Assembly: GCA_900314995.1 (NCBI GenBank)
Contig: OMXK01000046.1
Location: 1-64,000, forward strand
DNA length: 64,000 nt
DNA from: an uncultured Prevotella sp.
GTDB lineage: Bacteria > Bacteroidota > Bacteroidia > Bacteroidales > Bacteroidaceae
Reading direction: 5' to 3'
The notes under the pieces are model-generated. The model was not told where the DNA came from, did not search any database, and saw only the letters and a program-made list of their open reading frames with translations. Numbering within the stretch: the first letter of the stretch is position 1; each line of letters opens with the position of its first letter. The translations under genes were made by a program, and so were the position numbers. Shown piece by piece: positions 55,858 through 64,000 of this stretch.

Positions 55858-56614
55858 TAACCAATTTCATTACAAGGGGTTCCAGCTTGTCCAGCTCGAG
55901 CATGTTGGCGGCATCACTCAGTCCCTTGTCAGGGTCGGGATGTACCTCGAAGAAATAGCCGGTAGCCCCAAAGGCTTTGGCAGCCAAGGCCATCTGTGGT
56001 ACAAAACGACGGTCACCGCCCGTCTTACCGTCACTGCCACCAGGACGCTGCACGCTGTGGGTACAGTCCATGATGACTGTGGGGACAATCTCATGCATGT
56101 CGGGAATGTTTCGGAAATCGACTACCAGATTGTTGTATCCCATCATGTTGCCGCGTTCTGTCAACCATACGTCCTTCGCACCTGCCTCACGGGCTTTCTC
56201 TACAGGATATTTCATGTCCTTACCACTCAGGAACTGTGCTTTCTTGATATTGACGATACGGCCAGTCTTGGCAGCAGCCACAAGCAGGTCTGTCTGTCTA
56301 CAGAGGAAAGCGGGAATCTGAATGACATCGCATACCTCACCTACGGGGGCTGCCTGTTCGTGCTCATGGATGTCGGTAAGAATCCTCAAACCATATTTCT
56401 CCTTGATATCACCCAGCATCTGCAGCCCGTGCTCCAGCCCAGGACCTCTGAAGGAGTGTATGGAGGTACGGTTAGCCTTGTCGAATGAAGCCTTAAAAAT
56501 GATGTCAGTACCTAGTTTGGCGTTGATTTCCACCAACTTACGCGCAACGATGTCAAGCAACTCAGCCGACTCAATGACGCAAGGACCTGCAATAATGGTT
56601 ATGTTATTATTCAT
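55850..56614 (-). CDS. kdsA: 3-deoxy-8-phosphooctulonate synthase KdsA
   Basis: The start is placed at ATG 56614; upstream extension of the frame encodes no family sequence. The 254-residue product has 'TIIAGPCVIESAELL', 'FKASFDKANRTSIHSFRGPG', 'DVIQIPAFLCRQTDLL', 'MDCTHSVQRPGG' and 'FFEVHPDPDKGLSDAANML', all KdsA signatures. It condenses arabinose-5-phosphate with phosphoenolpyruvate to make KDO-8-phosphate. The Asn/Cys positions suggest the metal-independent class ('IIAGPCVIE' has the Cys of metal-dependent forms, so the class is unresolved). Confidence 0.96.
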   Translation of the reverse strand: MNNNITIIAGPCVIESAELLDIVARKLVEINAKLGTDIIFKASFDKANRTSIHSFRGPGLEHGLQMLGDIKEKYGLRILTDIHEHEQAAPVGEVCDVIQIPAFLCRQTDLLVAAAKTGRIVNIKKAQFLSGKDMKYPVEKAREAGAKDVWLTERGNMMGYNNLVVDFRNIPDMHEIVPTVIMDCTHSVQRPGGSDGKTGGDRRFVPQMALAAKAFGATGYFFEVHPDPDKGLSDAANMLELDKLEPLVMKLVND

Positions 56615-56673
56615 AATGATTTTGCAAAAATACGTATTTTCTTCTAAACCACCAAATATTAGAATGATTTTTT

Positions 56674-59019
56674 TTACTCTTTTATAAGATGAACGTCGCG
56701 TTGTGGGAAGGGGATGCTGATGCCGTTGGTGTTCAGTGTGTCGTAGACGCACTTGAGTACGTCGCTGATGACATAGGACTGTTTGGGAGCATCAGCCCAC
56801 ACAAATAGCTTGAAGTTCACGCTGGAGTCGGCCATTTCCGAGACAACACATTTCACCCGTTTCGTCTGGTCTATCCACTGGTGATGCATATTGTTGAGTG
56901 TTCCCTCTACAAGGTTTGTCACCTCTTTCAGATTGGAACCGTAGGCCACACCAAAGGGGATCACCACCAGCACATATCCATGATTTCTTGTCAAGTTCTT
57001 ATAGTTCTTCGTGAAGAGCTGGGCATTCTGGTAGGTGATCACTTCACCATACAGCGACTCGATGACGGTCGATGTGTAGTTGATAGACATTACTTTTCCC
57101 ATTGTTCCTTCTATCTGTATCCAGTCACCAACCTTAATACGTCCGGCCATCAGCGAGGCACCGTAGTAAATATTCTCGATGATATCCTTTGAGGCGAAAC
57201 CGATACCAGTGGAGAGACCGCCGGAGATAGCCAGCAACCAGGCCACGCTGATGTGCATGATCGAAAGCGAGAGCATGAGCCAGATACCCCAAATGAACAC
57301 CTGAATGACATTCTTTCCCATCATTTCCTTCGATGCAGCCGTAGAAGGATCCTTGATTTCGAAATGTACTTTGAGAAGGGCCAGTATTGTCATTGCGATA
57401 TAGCGGAATACGAACCACATAGTGATGACCATCGATAATTTCAGGAAAGAAACCTTCAGGTTTTCCATATCGATGAAATCGTATTTGAACAAACGCCAGC
57501 ACATATCGCTCAGGTTGAACACGTTGGCTGCCCAGTAGATACTCAGCATGATGGATGTCACACTCAGTACGGGCAGAATCATCTTTTCCACCATGAGGTA
57601 GCCCCATGTCTGGGTGATGGGCTTTTCTGCCAACCGCTTCTTTTTTGCATAAATCTCCAAGTAGCGGCTGATACAGGTGATGGTCAGGATACAGGTCAAC
57701 TGCATAATCCACCAGATGAGCAACTGTACGGCCAACAGCGTATAGCCGATAAAGGAACTGACCACTGAGGCGATGAATACGGTCAGCGAAATGTAGGTGT
57801 AGAAGATGTCGGAGCGGGGGATGTTCTGATTATGACGGCGGATGACGATCCATTGCCAAAGTGCGCAGATCAATAGCACCGGTGGTAGCATGAAGTTCAC
57901 CAGTTCGTTGGGGATAAGGATGATACGGCAACCAATAACAATAAAACCGATTGCAACCAACGGTGCATAGATCCGGACAGCACTGTTCAACTGGTCACCT
58001 TTAACACGCAAAAGCAGCGAGGTGAGGATAACGCCTAACAGCCACGCAAACTCCACGAGCAGACTTGCTGCCATATAAAGGAATGGATAATTCTGGCCTG
58101 TTCCAATCACAAAGATAGCTCCTTGAATAATAGCAAAGGTGATTGAGGTTGTCGCCATGATAATGCAGAAGCGTTTCTTCATGAACTCCTCGGTGCGGAG
58201 CCGTTTAGGCATGAGGAACCGGAAGAATAGCTGGTTGAGTACGATGGCAATGATAACATAGACAAAAATACCGACGAATGTGCCTAGTATCCAAGTGAGG
58301 CTCCACTGTGAATTGCTTTTGGGATCATGATTGTACTTTTTTTGTACGGCATCTTTGAGCTGTTGCCAGTTCCTGTTGAAATGCCCGAGCAACGTCAAGT
58401 AATTGTCGCCACCATTGATGAAGATGTTTCTCTGAATGTCGCTATATCGCTTATGTGCATATTCATTTTGCTCTTTTAGACGCCGCTCTGTCGTGTTGTA
58501 GAACCGGATATTGCGTCTCAGCTGCTGGGCATTGCCTTCTAGCATCTTGCTGATGTTTTTGGCCAGCACAAGACAGGTGTCGCGCTTCTGATTGCCATAC
58601 TTGGTCATCGTCATGTCGGGCATACTTTCCAGACGCTGTATCAGACTGTCGTATCGGGCGATATCTTTCTCTGTTTTTTCCAAAAACTCAGCAAAAGGCA
58701 ACCGTTGCCTATGGAAATCGTTGTATTGTTTGGTCGCCTCATGGCATGCATAGGTCAGGTCGAACACATTGTCCTGCTGTTGTGAATAGAGCATCAGCGC
58801 ATTCTGGTCGGCACGTTTCATCGTCTGCAACAGTTGGGTGATCAGTCGCTTTGTACGTTCCCTACGTGCAACACTACGCATGGAGAGTTCGTTATTATAC
58901 AGCTCTAACTCCGACTGAAGAATGGAGAGCGTCTGCTCCAGATCTTTCTCTTTTAATACGGCTCCTGCGTCAATACAAAAGGATGCCAAAATGATGAATA
59001 TGAGAAAAAAGCGTTTCAT
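56674..59019 (-). CDS. MscS-family mechanosensitive ion channel, large form
   Basis: A 781-residue protein with a signal peptide, a periplasmic coiled-coil region (~22-240: many Glu/Lys/Arg), about ten TM segments (~245-610), and the MscS pore helix and beta domain: 'WLLAISGGLSTGIGFASKDIIENIYYGASLMAGRIKVGDWIQIEG' (landmark by DNA at 57120-57250), then 'YGEVITYQNAQLF'. The layout resembles MscK/YbdG-like large MscS channels. It relieves osmotic pressure. A - strand promoter TACCTTTG lies at 59053-59060. Confidence 0.92.
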   Translation of the reverse strand: MKRFFLIFIILASFCIDAGAVLKEKDLEQTLSILQSELELYNNELSMRSVARRERTKRLITQLLQTMKRADQNALMLYSQQQDNVFDLTYACHEATKQYNDFHRQRLPFAEFLEKTEKDIARYDSLIQRLESMPDMTMTKYGNQKRDTCLVLAKNISKMLEGNAQQLRRNIRFYNTTERRLKEQNEYAHKRYSDIQRNIFINGGDNYLTLLGHFNRNWQQLKDAVQKKYNHDPKSNSQWSLTWILGTFVGIFVYVIIAIVLNQLFFRFLMPKRLRTEEFMKKRFCIIMATTSITFAIIQGAIFVIGTGQNYPFLYMAASLLVEFAWLLGVILTSLLLRVKGDQLNSAVRIYAPLVAIGFIVIGCRIILIPNELVNFMLPPVLLICALWQWIVIRRHNQNIPRSDIFYTYISLTVFIASVVSSFIGYTLLAVQLLIWWIMQLTCILTITCISRYLEIYAKKKRLAEKPITQTWGYLMVEKMILPVLSVTSIMLSIYWAANVFNLSDMCWRLFKYDFIDMENLKVSFLKLSMVITMWFVFRYIAMTILALLKVHFEIKDPSTAASKEMMGKNVIQVFIWGIWLMLSLSIMHISVAWLLAISGGLSTGIGFASKDIIENIYYGASLMAGRIKVGDWIQIEGTMGKVMSINYTSTVIESLYGEVITYQNAQLFTKNYKNLTRNHGYVLVVIPFGVAYGSNLKEVTNLVEGTLNNMHHQWIDQTKRVKCVVSEMADSSVNFKLFVWADAPKQSYVISDVLKCVYDTLNTNGISIPFPQRDVHLIKE

Positions 59020-59052
59020 CTGTCTTTTTCGTACTTATTTATTTTTAGGGTG

Positions 59053-59132
59053 CAAAGGTACACAAATTCTCATAGTTTTAAGAAAAAAAGAACCATAATC
59101 TTGCAGTTTTATATCTTTTTTTGTTACTTTTG
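59053..59132. promoter_or_regulatory. Divergent -7 boxes for the MscS gene (-) and the sugar-kinase gene (+)
   Basis: TACCTTTG on the - strand at 59053-59060 and TACTTTTG on the + strand at 59125-59132, 31 nt before the kinase start. Confidence 0.6.
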
Positions 59133-59162
59133 CAGCCGTAACCATAAAATTATTGAAGTATT

Positions 59163-60044
59163 ATGATACTAATAGCTGATAGTGGAAGCACCAAAACTGA
59201 TTGGGCCATTGTGACTGGCGCCTCTCAACCTGTTGTCCTTAACACACAAGGTATTAACCCTGTTCACCAGTCGCGTGAAGAGATTGTCCGAATCCTTCGT
59301 GAAGAGTTTGTTTCTCTGATGGCTTCCAATCCGGAAGTCCAGAAACTGAGAAGTTCGGCCATCCTGACACCTCAATTTCCACTTGCTGTATATTTTTATG
59401 GTAGTGGCATACGTCCTGAGATGGAAACGCTCATGACAGTTCTACTTCGTGAGACATTTCCACAGGCTCAGATCGTTGAAGCTCATAGTGATTTGTTAGG
59501 CGCAGCTCGTGCCCTTTGCGGTCGTAACGAAGGAATTGCCAGTATTTTAGGAACAGGCGCTAATTCTTGTCTTTATGACGGAAAGGCTATTGTTGAACAC
59601 ACCCCGGCATTAGGCTATATTCTCGGTGACGAGGGTAGTGGGGCTGTGCTGGGCAAACGGTTTATTCATGATTTGTATGGCGGTATTTTGTCAGATAATA
59701 TCCGTGAAACGTTTGAAAAAGAAACTAAGTTGACGTTGGCTGAAATCATCAAACGCGTCTATCGTCAGCCCATGGCAAATCGTTTCCTTGCTTCTCTTTC
59801 GGAGTTCATTACAAATCATCTTGATGATTCCGAAGTCAGGGGTGTGGTAGTTCAGAATTTCATTGATTTCCTGCGCTATCATATCAGTCCATATTGTCGT
59901 CAAGATCTCCCGGTGTCATTTGTGGGCAGTGTTGCCTGGTACTACAAGGATGAGCTTCATGAGGCAGCAGAGCGTCTGGGCTATAAACTTGGTACGGTTC
60001 TGAAGACTCCTTTGGCTGGTCTTATTCGTTATCATCAGATATAG
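59163..60044 (+). CDS. BadF/BadG-type ATPase, N-acetylglucosamine-kinase-like
   Basis: A 293-residue cytosolic protein of the ASKHA fold. The phosphate-1 loop 'LIADSGSTKTDWAIV' (3-17), 'GINPVH' substrate-loop region, 'GIASILGTGANSCLYDG' (phosphate-2, ~125-140) and 'ALGYILGDEGSGAVLGK' are the GlcNAc-kinase/BadF pattern. It probably phosphorylates an amino sugar from cell-wall or host glycan recycling. It has its own promoter and no adjacent amino-sugar genes. Confidence 0.85.
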   Translation: MILIADSGSTKTDWAIVTGASQPVVLNTQGINPVHQSREEIVRILREEFVSLMASNPEVQKLRSSAILTPQFPLAVYFYGSGIRPEMETLMTVLLRETFPQAQIVEAHSDLLGAARALCGRNEGIASILGTGANSCLYDGKAIVEHTPALGYILGDEGSGAVLGKRFIHDLYGGILSDNIRETFEKETKLTLAEIIKRVYRQPMANRFLASLSEFITNHLDDSEVRGVVVQNFIDFLRYHISPYCRQDLPVSFVGSVAWYYKDELHEAAERLGYKLGTVLKTPLAGLIRYHQI

Positions 60045-60165
60045 TGCCATGTTTTGATGGGGGTGCCTCCTAAATAGACTTTTCAATTTGTATCAAAAAC
60101 TGTTATCAATTGTAACATCGTTTATTTTTGTTGGATAATTATTTGTTCCAATGAGAATATGCTTG

Positions 60166-60173
60166 TATCTTTG
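60166..60173 (+). promoter_or_regulatory. -7 box of the secreted-protein gene (60251)
   Basis: TATCTTTGCA, 77 nt before the start, matching the arrangement of its paralogue (35429). Confidence 0.66.
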
Positions 60174-60250
60174 CACCCGATTATTGTATGGATTTGCATT
60201 AGACTTATTTCTATCTTTTTATAACCTAACTTATTTAAATTATTTAAATT

Positions 60251-61428
60251 ATGAAGAAAATTTTACTTAGTGTAATTGCTCTTTTTGCAGCAGTTAGTAT
60301 GAATGCCCAGACCGCCGTAAACGATGATCCGAGCTATTTCAACCTTGACAAGTCAAGCGGTTGGGGTGGTAAGTGGTTTGACCTCGGTCCTGATGGTAAC
60401 TTGGATTTCGATGCATCTGCTTATGAATATGCATGGATCAAGTTCTCAGGCAACACTGGCAAGTTCCGTTTCGGTCTGACCTATTCAGAGTGGAAGTCTA
60501 CTGAGGCTTGGGGCGAGACCTACTTCGATGCAATGAACGTTATTACAGATGCTGAGGGTATCTCTTTCATTAAGCTCGAGAAGGAGAAGACCTATGAGTT
60601 CGGTGGTCCTGATAAGGCTGCAAGCCCCTATGCTGGTGACTCATGGGACAAGCACATCCGTCAGATCTGGACTCAGGACGATGGTGAAGAGGTTAGCGTA
60701 ACCGTTGAGGGTATCTGGTTCGGTACAGCTGCTGAGCTGAAGGCTGCTCTTGGCGAGAAGGTGGCTCTGAAGGTGGCGAAGAAGGTGGTGAAGCACCTGC
60801 TGCCGGTGACTGGGGCGCTGTAATCTTCAATGGTGATTGCGAAGGCGAAGATGCTGGTTGCCTGCTGTCTAAGGACGGAAATGACATGGATAACTTCAAA
60901 TGGAATGTCAAGGAAGGTGCTGGTGTAGACGGTTCTAAGTGTGCTACTGTTTATGCTACAGGTGCAGCAGCTAATGAGTGGGATGCTCAGTTCTTCATCT
61001 ATGCTAAGGATTATGTATTCAAGGCTGGTGATAAGTTTAAGTTCTCTATGATGATCAAGGCTGACAAGGAAGCAGAATCTTCTGCACAGGCTCATGTAGC
61101 TCCTGGTTCATACCTGCATTGGACAATCATCGGTGGTCCCGTTAAGTTTACGACTGAATGGGCTGAGTATAAATTCGAGGGTGAAGTACCTGCTGAGGCT
61201 GATGGTATGCAGACTATCGCTTTCAACCTTAACCAGGATAAGACCTTGGAGAATAATTACTACTTCGACAACATCTCTTGGGAGGTCGAGGGTGCTCCGA
61301 CAGCTATCCAGAAGGTTCAGGTCGTAAAGGCTGAGAACGGTGCTCGCTACAACCTCGCTGGTCAGAAGGTTGATGCTGCTTACAAGGGTATCGTGATTCA
61401 GAATGGTAAGAAGTTTATCCAGAAGTAA
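60251..61428 (+). pseudogene. Secreted two-domain protein with CBM-like C-terminus and sorting tail, frameshifted
   Basis: A paralogue of the 33970-35356 gene. The first frame (60251-60823) encodes the same signal peptide and beta-sandwich ('SEWKSTEAWGETYFDAMNVI'), then leaves frame inside the Gly/Glu linker at about 60752-60762 and ends 'VKHLLPVTGAL'. The other frame continues from there as 'EGGSEGGEEGGEAPAAGDWG...' through to 61428, so a single-base change in the linker splits one protein. The C-terminal domain ('GAVIFNGDCEGEDAGC', 'YYFDNISWEVEG') resembles CBM4/9/22-type carbohydrate-binding modules and ends with the tail 'YNLAGQKVDAAYKG..KKFIQK'. It lies directly upstream of the GH5 enzyme, so glycan binding at the surface is likely. 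A sequencing error cannot be excluded. Confidence 0.78.
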
Positions 61429-61452
61429 TTCAGGTTATCATTCAATAATAGG

Positions 61453-61488
61453 TGGAGATCACTTCGGTGGTCTCCATTTTTTTTGTTT
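61453..61488 (+). terminator. Terminator after the CBM-like gene
   Basis: A 10-bp stem TGGAGATCAC/GTGGTCTCCA closed by a TTCG tetraloop and followed by eight T. Confidence 0.92.
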
Positions 61489-61515
61489 TTTTTTGGTAGT
61501 TATTTTATTTTTGTG

Positions 61516-61523
61516 TACCTTTG
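61516..61523 (+). promoter_or_regulatory. -7 box of the GH5 gene
   Basis: TACCTTTG, 28 nt before the start codon, downstream of the terminator. Confidence 0.62.
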
Positions 61524-61551
61524 CAACCAAAATAAAAACTAGAAACTATAA

Positions 61552-62859
61552 ATGAAGAGTAAACTATCTATCTTTGCCGTAGCGGTAATCTTACTGGTTT
61601 CGGCTTGTCAGACGAAGCAGGAACAAACAACTTCTCCGTTTGTGAAAGTAGAAAACGGCCATTTCGTGAAAGACGGAAAGCCCTATTATTATGTAGGTAC
61701 TAATTTCTGGTATGGTGCTATCCTTGGCTCAGAAGGACAGGGCGGAGACAGGGAACGACTGACTAAAGAGCTTGACTATATGAAGTCGATAGGCATCGAC
61801 AATCTCCGTGTCCTGGTAGGTTCTGACGGTGAGCGTGGTGTGACGACGAAGGTTGAACCGACCCTACAGGTGGCACCTGGTGTGTATAACGACACGATTC
61901 TTGCCGGTCTGGATTATCTGTTACAGGAGATGGGCAAGCGTCAGATGGTGGCTGTACTCTATCTGAACAACTCCTGGGAGTGGAGTGGTGGCTATGGCTT
62001 CTATCTGGAGCATGCCGGTGCAGGCAAGCAGCCACGGCCTAATGAAGACGGCTACCCTGCTTTTATGGAGGCTATGAGCAAGTATGCAACGAACCAGAAA
62101 GCCCACGAACTCTTCTATGACTACGTGAGATTTATCCTCGGACGTACGAACCGTTATACCGGTGTAGCCTATAAGGATGATCCCGCCATCATGTCATGGC
62201 AGATCGGTAATGAGCCTCGTGCTTTCTCAAAGGAGGCACTCCCTGCCTTTGAGAAATGGCTTGCAGAGGCCTCTGCCCTCATTCGCTCACTTGATCCTAA
62301 CCATCTAATTTCTATTGGTTCTGAAGGTGCATGGGGATGTGAAGAGGATTACGGCTGCTGGGAGCGTATCACGGCTGACAAGAATATTGATTATGCGAAT
62401 ATTCATCTCTGGCCCTATAATTGGGGGTGGGCTAATGCCGACTCTCTGATCGAGAACCTGCCAAGGGCAAAAGAGAATACAAAAGACTATATTGATCGTC
62501 ATCTTGATATCTGCGCGAAGATAAAGAAACCGCTTGTGATGGAAGAATTCGGCTATCCGCGTGATGGCTTCAAGTTCGACCTCGGTACTCCGACAAAAGG
62601 TCGCGACGGCTTCTATGAGTATGTGTTCTCACTTGTAGGCGACAATGCCGAGCAAGGCGGCTATTTCGCAGGCTGTAATTTCTGGGGATGGGGCGGTTTC
62701 GCTAAGCCCAAGCATGCCGAGCAGTGGCAAGTGGGTGATGACTATACAGGTGACCCCGCACAGGAGGCTCAGGGCCTGAATTCTGTGTTCTCTGGAGATA
62801 CTTCGACACTGGAAGTCATTAAGTCTCAAGTGGCCCGGATGAGTAAATTGACAGAATAG
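61552..62859 (+). CDS. GH5-family beta-mannanase-like lipoprotein
   Basis: A 435-residue lipoprotein (lipobox VSAC, Cys19). The (beta/alpha)8 barrel has the mannanase start 'FVKDGKPYYYVGTNFWYGAIL', acid/base Glu in 'SWQIGNEPRAF' (~219), 'ANIHLWPYNWGW' (~285) and the nucleophile Glu in 'VMEEFGYPRDG' (~333). This order is typical of GH5 subfamily 7. It would cleave beta-1,4-mannan at the cell surface or in the periplasm. Neighbours are a CBM-like protein upstream and an acetyl esterase downstream, consistent with acetylated mannan as substrate, which is inference. Confidence 0.85.
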   Translation: MKSKLSIFAVAVILLVSACQTKQEQTTSPFVKVENGHFVKDGKPYYYVGTNFWYGAILGSEGQGGDRERLTKELDYMKSIGIDNLRVLVGSDGERGVTTKVEPTLQVAPGVYNDTILAGLDYLLQEMGKRQMVAVLYLNNSWEWSGGYGFYLEHAGAGKQPRPNEDGYPAFMEAMSKYATNQKAHELFYDYVRFILGRTNRYTGVAYKDDPAIMSWQIGNEPRAFSKEALPAFEKWLAEASALIRSLDPNHLISIGSEGAWGCEEDYGCWERITADKNIDYANIHLWPYNWGWANADSLIENLPRAKENTKDYIDRHLDICAKIKKPLVMEEFGYPRDGFKFDLGTPTKGRDGFYEYVFSLVGDNAEQGGYFAGCNFWGWGGFAKPKHAEQWQVGDDYTGDPAQEAQGLNSVFSGDTSTLEVIKSQVARMSKLTE

Positions 62860-62906
62860 TACAAGTATTGAGCAACAAAATTTTCAGTATTCTACAGAAT
62901 TTGTCC

Positions 62907-62914
62907 TACCTTTG
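62907..62914 (+). promoter_or_regulatory. -7 box of the acetyl-esterase gene
   Basis: TACCTTTG, 34 nt before the ATG at 62948. Confidence 0.62.
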
Positions 62915-62947
62915 CACCCGCAATTTGAAATCAAACTAAAAACGCGT

Positions 62948-64000
62948 ATGAAAAGAATCTTATCAACGCTCATCTGTGTGATGGTAATGGCATCACTGTC
63001 GGCCCAAATCCGTGGTAATAATATTATTGTGACCGTGGAGCCTGACCGTCAGGACTGGACTTATAAGACAGGTGAGACAGCCCAATTTGTTGTTGAAGTC
63101 AGGAAGTCGGGCACTTTGCTCGACAATGTGTCCATCGATCTGGCTGCAGGCCCCGAGATGTACCAGGATGTCAAGAAGACCATGGTGCTGAAGGACGGAA
63201 CGCTCAAACTTACCGGTTCGATGAAGCAGCCGGGCTTCTATCGTGTGGATGTCACCGCACATGTGGACGGTCAGGATTATAAAGGTGCGTGTGGCGCAGC
63301 CTTCTCACCCGAGAAACTGCAACCCTCAACTGTGATGCCTGCGGATTTCTCGGAATTCTGGCAGAATGCTATTGCAGAGGCGCGCAAGACGGACTTGAAT
63401 CCTACCAAGCGTCTTCTGCCTGAACGTTGCACCAAGGATGTCAATGTCTATGAGGTGAGTTTCCAGAATATCCAGCCCAACTACCGCACCTATGCTATCC
63501 TCTGTGTGCCGGTAAAGGAGGGACGTTATCCTGCTTTGCTGCGTGTGCCAGGTGCAGGTGTACGTCCTTATGGCGGTGATGTGTGGACGGCCTCTCAGGG
63601 GGCTATCACGCTCGAGATCGGCATTCACGGCATCCCCGTGACAATGGAGCAGAAAGTCTACGACGATGTTTTCAACGGTGCCTTGATGGGTTACTGGGAG
63701 TTTAATATGGATGATCGCGATAAGCATTATTATAAACGGGTGGTTATTGGGTGTATCCGTGCCCTCGACTATATTGCCGAGTACACCCCTTGGAACGGAA
63801 ACGAACTGGGTGTGTCTGGTTCGAGCCAGGGCGGATTCCTTACTCTCGCAACAGCTGCCCTTGACAAGCGCATCACTTATTATGCTCCGGTACATGCCGC
63901 CCTCTGTGACCATACGAACTCACTGAGAGGCATTGCCTGTGGATGGCCTCATTATTTCTATTGGAACAAAGGTAAGGGACAAGAGAAACAGATCGAGGTA
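62948..64000 (+). CDS. CE7-type acetyl-xylan/acetyl esterase, 3' end outside window
   Basis: The frame from ATG 62948 is open to the window edge (351 residues visible). It has a signal peptide (MKRILSTLICVMVMASLSAQ), an N-terminal beta-sandwich (~22-115), then an AXE1 alpha/beta-hydrolase domain: 'FSEFWQNAIAEARK', 'YALLRVPGAGVRPYGG'-like strand (PALLRVPGAGV), and the nucleophile elbow 'GSSQGG' near 290 with the catalytic Ser. Asp and His of the triad would lie past the edge. CE7 enzymes deacetylate plant polysaccharides or oligosaccharides. It pairs with the GH5 enzyme upstream. Confidence 0.85.
   Translation, partial: MKRILSTLICVMVMASLSAQIRGNNIIVTVEPDRQDWTYKTGETAQFVVEVRKSGTLLDNVSIDLAAGPEMYQDVKKTMVLKDGTLKLTGSMKQPGFYRVDVTAHVDGQDYKGACGAAFSPEKLQPSTVMPADFSEFWQNAIAEARKTDLNPTKRLLPERCTKDVNVYEVSFQNIQPNYRTYAILCVPVKEGRYPALLRVPGAGVRPYGGDVWTASQGAITLEIGIHGIPVTMEQKVYDDVFNGALMGYWEFNMDDRDKHYYKRVVIGCIRALDYIAEYTPWNGNELGVSGSSQGGFLTLATAALDKRITYYAPVHAALCDHTNSLRGIACGWPHYFYWNKGKGQEKQIEV

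Noticed and set aside
1-64000. tRNA or rRNA genes
   Set aside because: I looked through the intergenic regions for cloverleaf and rRNA features and saw none.

Overview
The window looks like a chromosomal segment of a Bacteroidales bacterium, most likely Prevotella-like. Evidence: Bacteroidetes-type promoters (TAnnTTTG -7 boxes, seen at more than ten places), SusC/SusD proteins, a hybrid-two-component-like regulator, the glycogen-metabolism trio (debranching enzyme, glycosyltransferase, GH57 amylase), and the short C-terminal 'YNLAGQKV...KKFIQK' tails common on secreted Prevotella proteins.

Region 1 (1-20.9 kb, all + strand) is one long, tightly packed operon for a Bacteroidetes-type (subtype iii-like) type VI secretion system (T6SS). 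It carries four consecutive Hcp/TssD-family genes (the first cut by the window edge), VgrG (TssI) with a large C-terminal extension, a repeat-rich spike-like protein, a ribosome-recycling-factor-like protein, a DUF4280/PAAR-like tip, a PEGA-type envelope protein, and the baseplate genes TssG, TssK, TssE and TssF. Interleaved with these is what appears to be a complete ubiquitin-like conjugation set: an E1 (ThiF fold plus a UFD-like C-terminus), a YukD-like ubiquitin-like protein ending in Gly, an E2 with the HPN motif and catalytic Cys, and a polytopic membrane lipoprotein carrying a cytosolic RING-H2-like zinc site and an FHA domain. This is the most interesting content of the window. The sheath (TssB/C) and ClpV genes are not seen and presumably lie upstream.

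Region 2 (20.9-26.4 kb) holds mscL and gap, then a lone VapE/VirE-type primase-helicase gene. Next to it is a 0.5-kb non-coding element bounded by 45-bp inverted repeats and lined with GTGTCAGT motifs, followed by a decayed toxin-antitoxin locus.

Region 3 (26.4-33.8 kb) contains a small secreted protein, miaA, a diacylglycerol-kinase-like gene and the glycogen-metabolism operon.

Region 4 (33.9-41.2 kb, - strand) is a polysaccharide-utilisation locus: susC, susD, a small lipoprotein, and a frameshifted secreted protein. A paralogue of that last protein, also frameshifted, lies at 60.3-61.4 kb beside a GH5 mannanase-like enzyme and a CE7-type acetyl esterase that runs off the window.

Region 5 (41.9-60 kb) is mainly housekeeping: pgk, queC, radA, a substrate-binding lipoprotein, a TPR protein, an acyltransferase, a phospholipase-D/cardiolipin-synthase-like protein, a hybrid two-component protein that has lost its kinase residues, kdsD-kdsA for KDO synthesis, an MscS-type channel and a BadF-type sugar kinase.

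All assignments come from reading the sequence; no database search was run.
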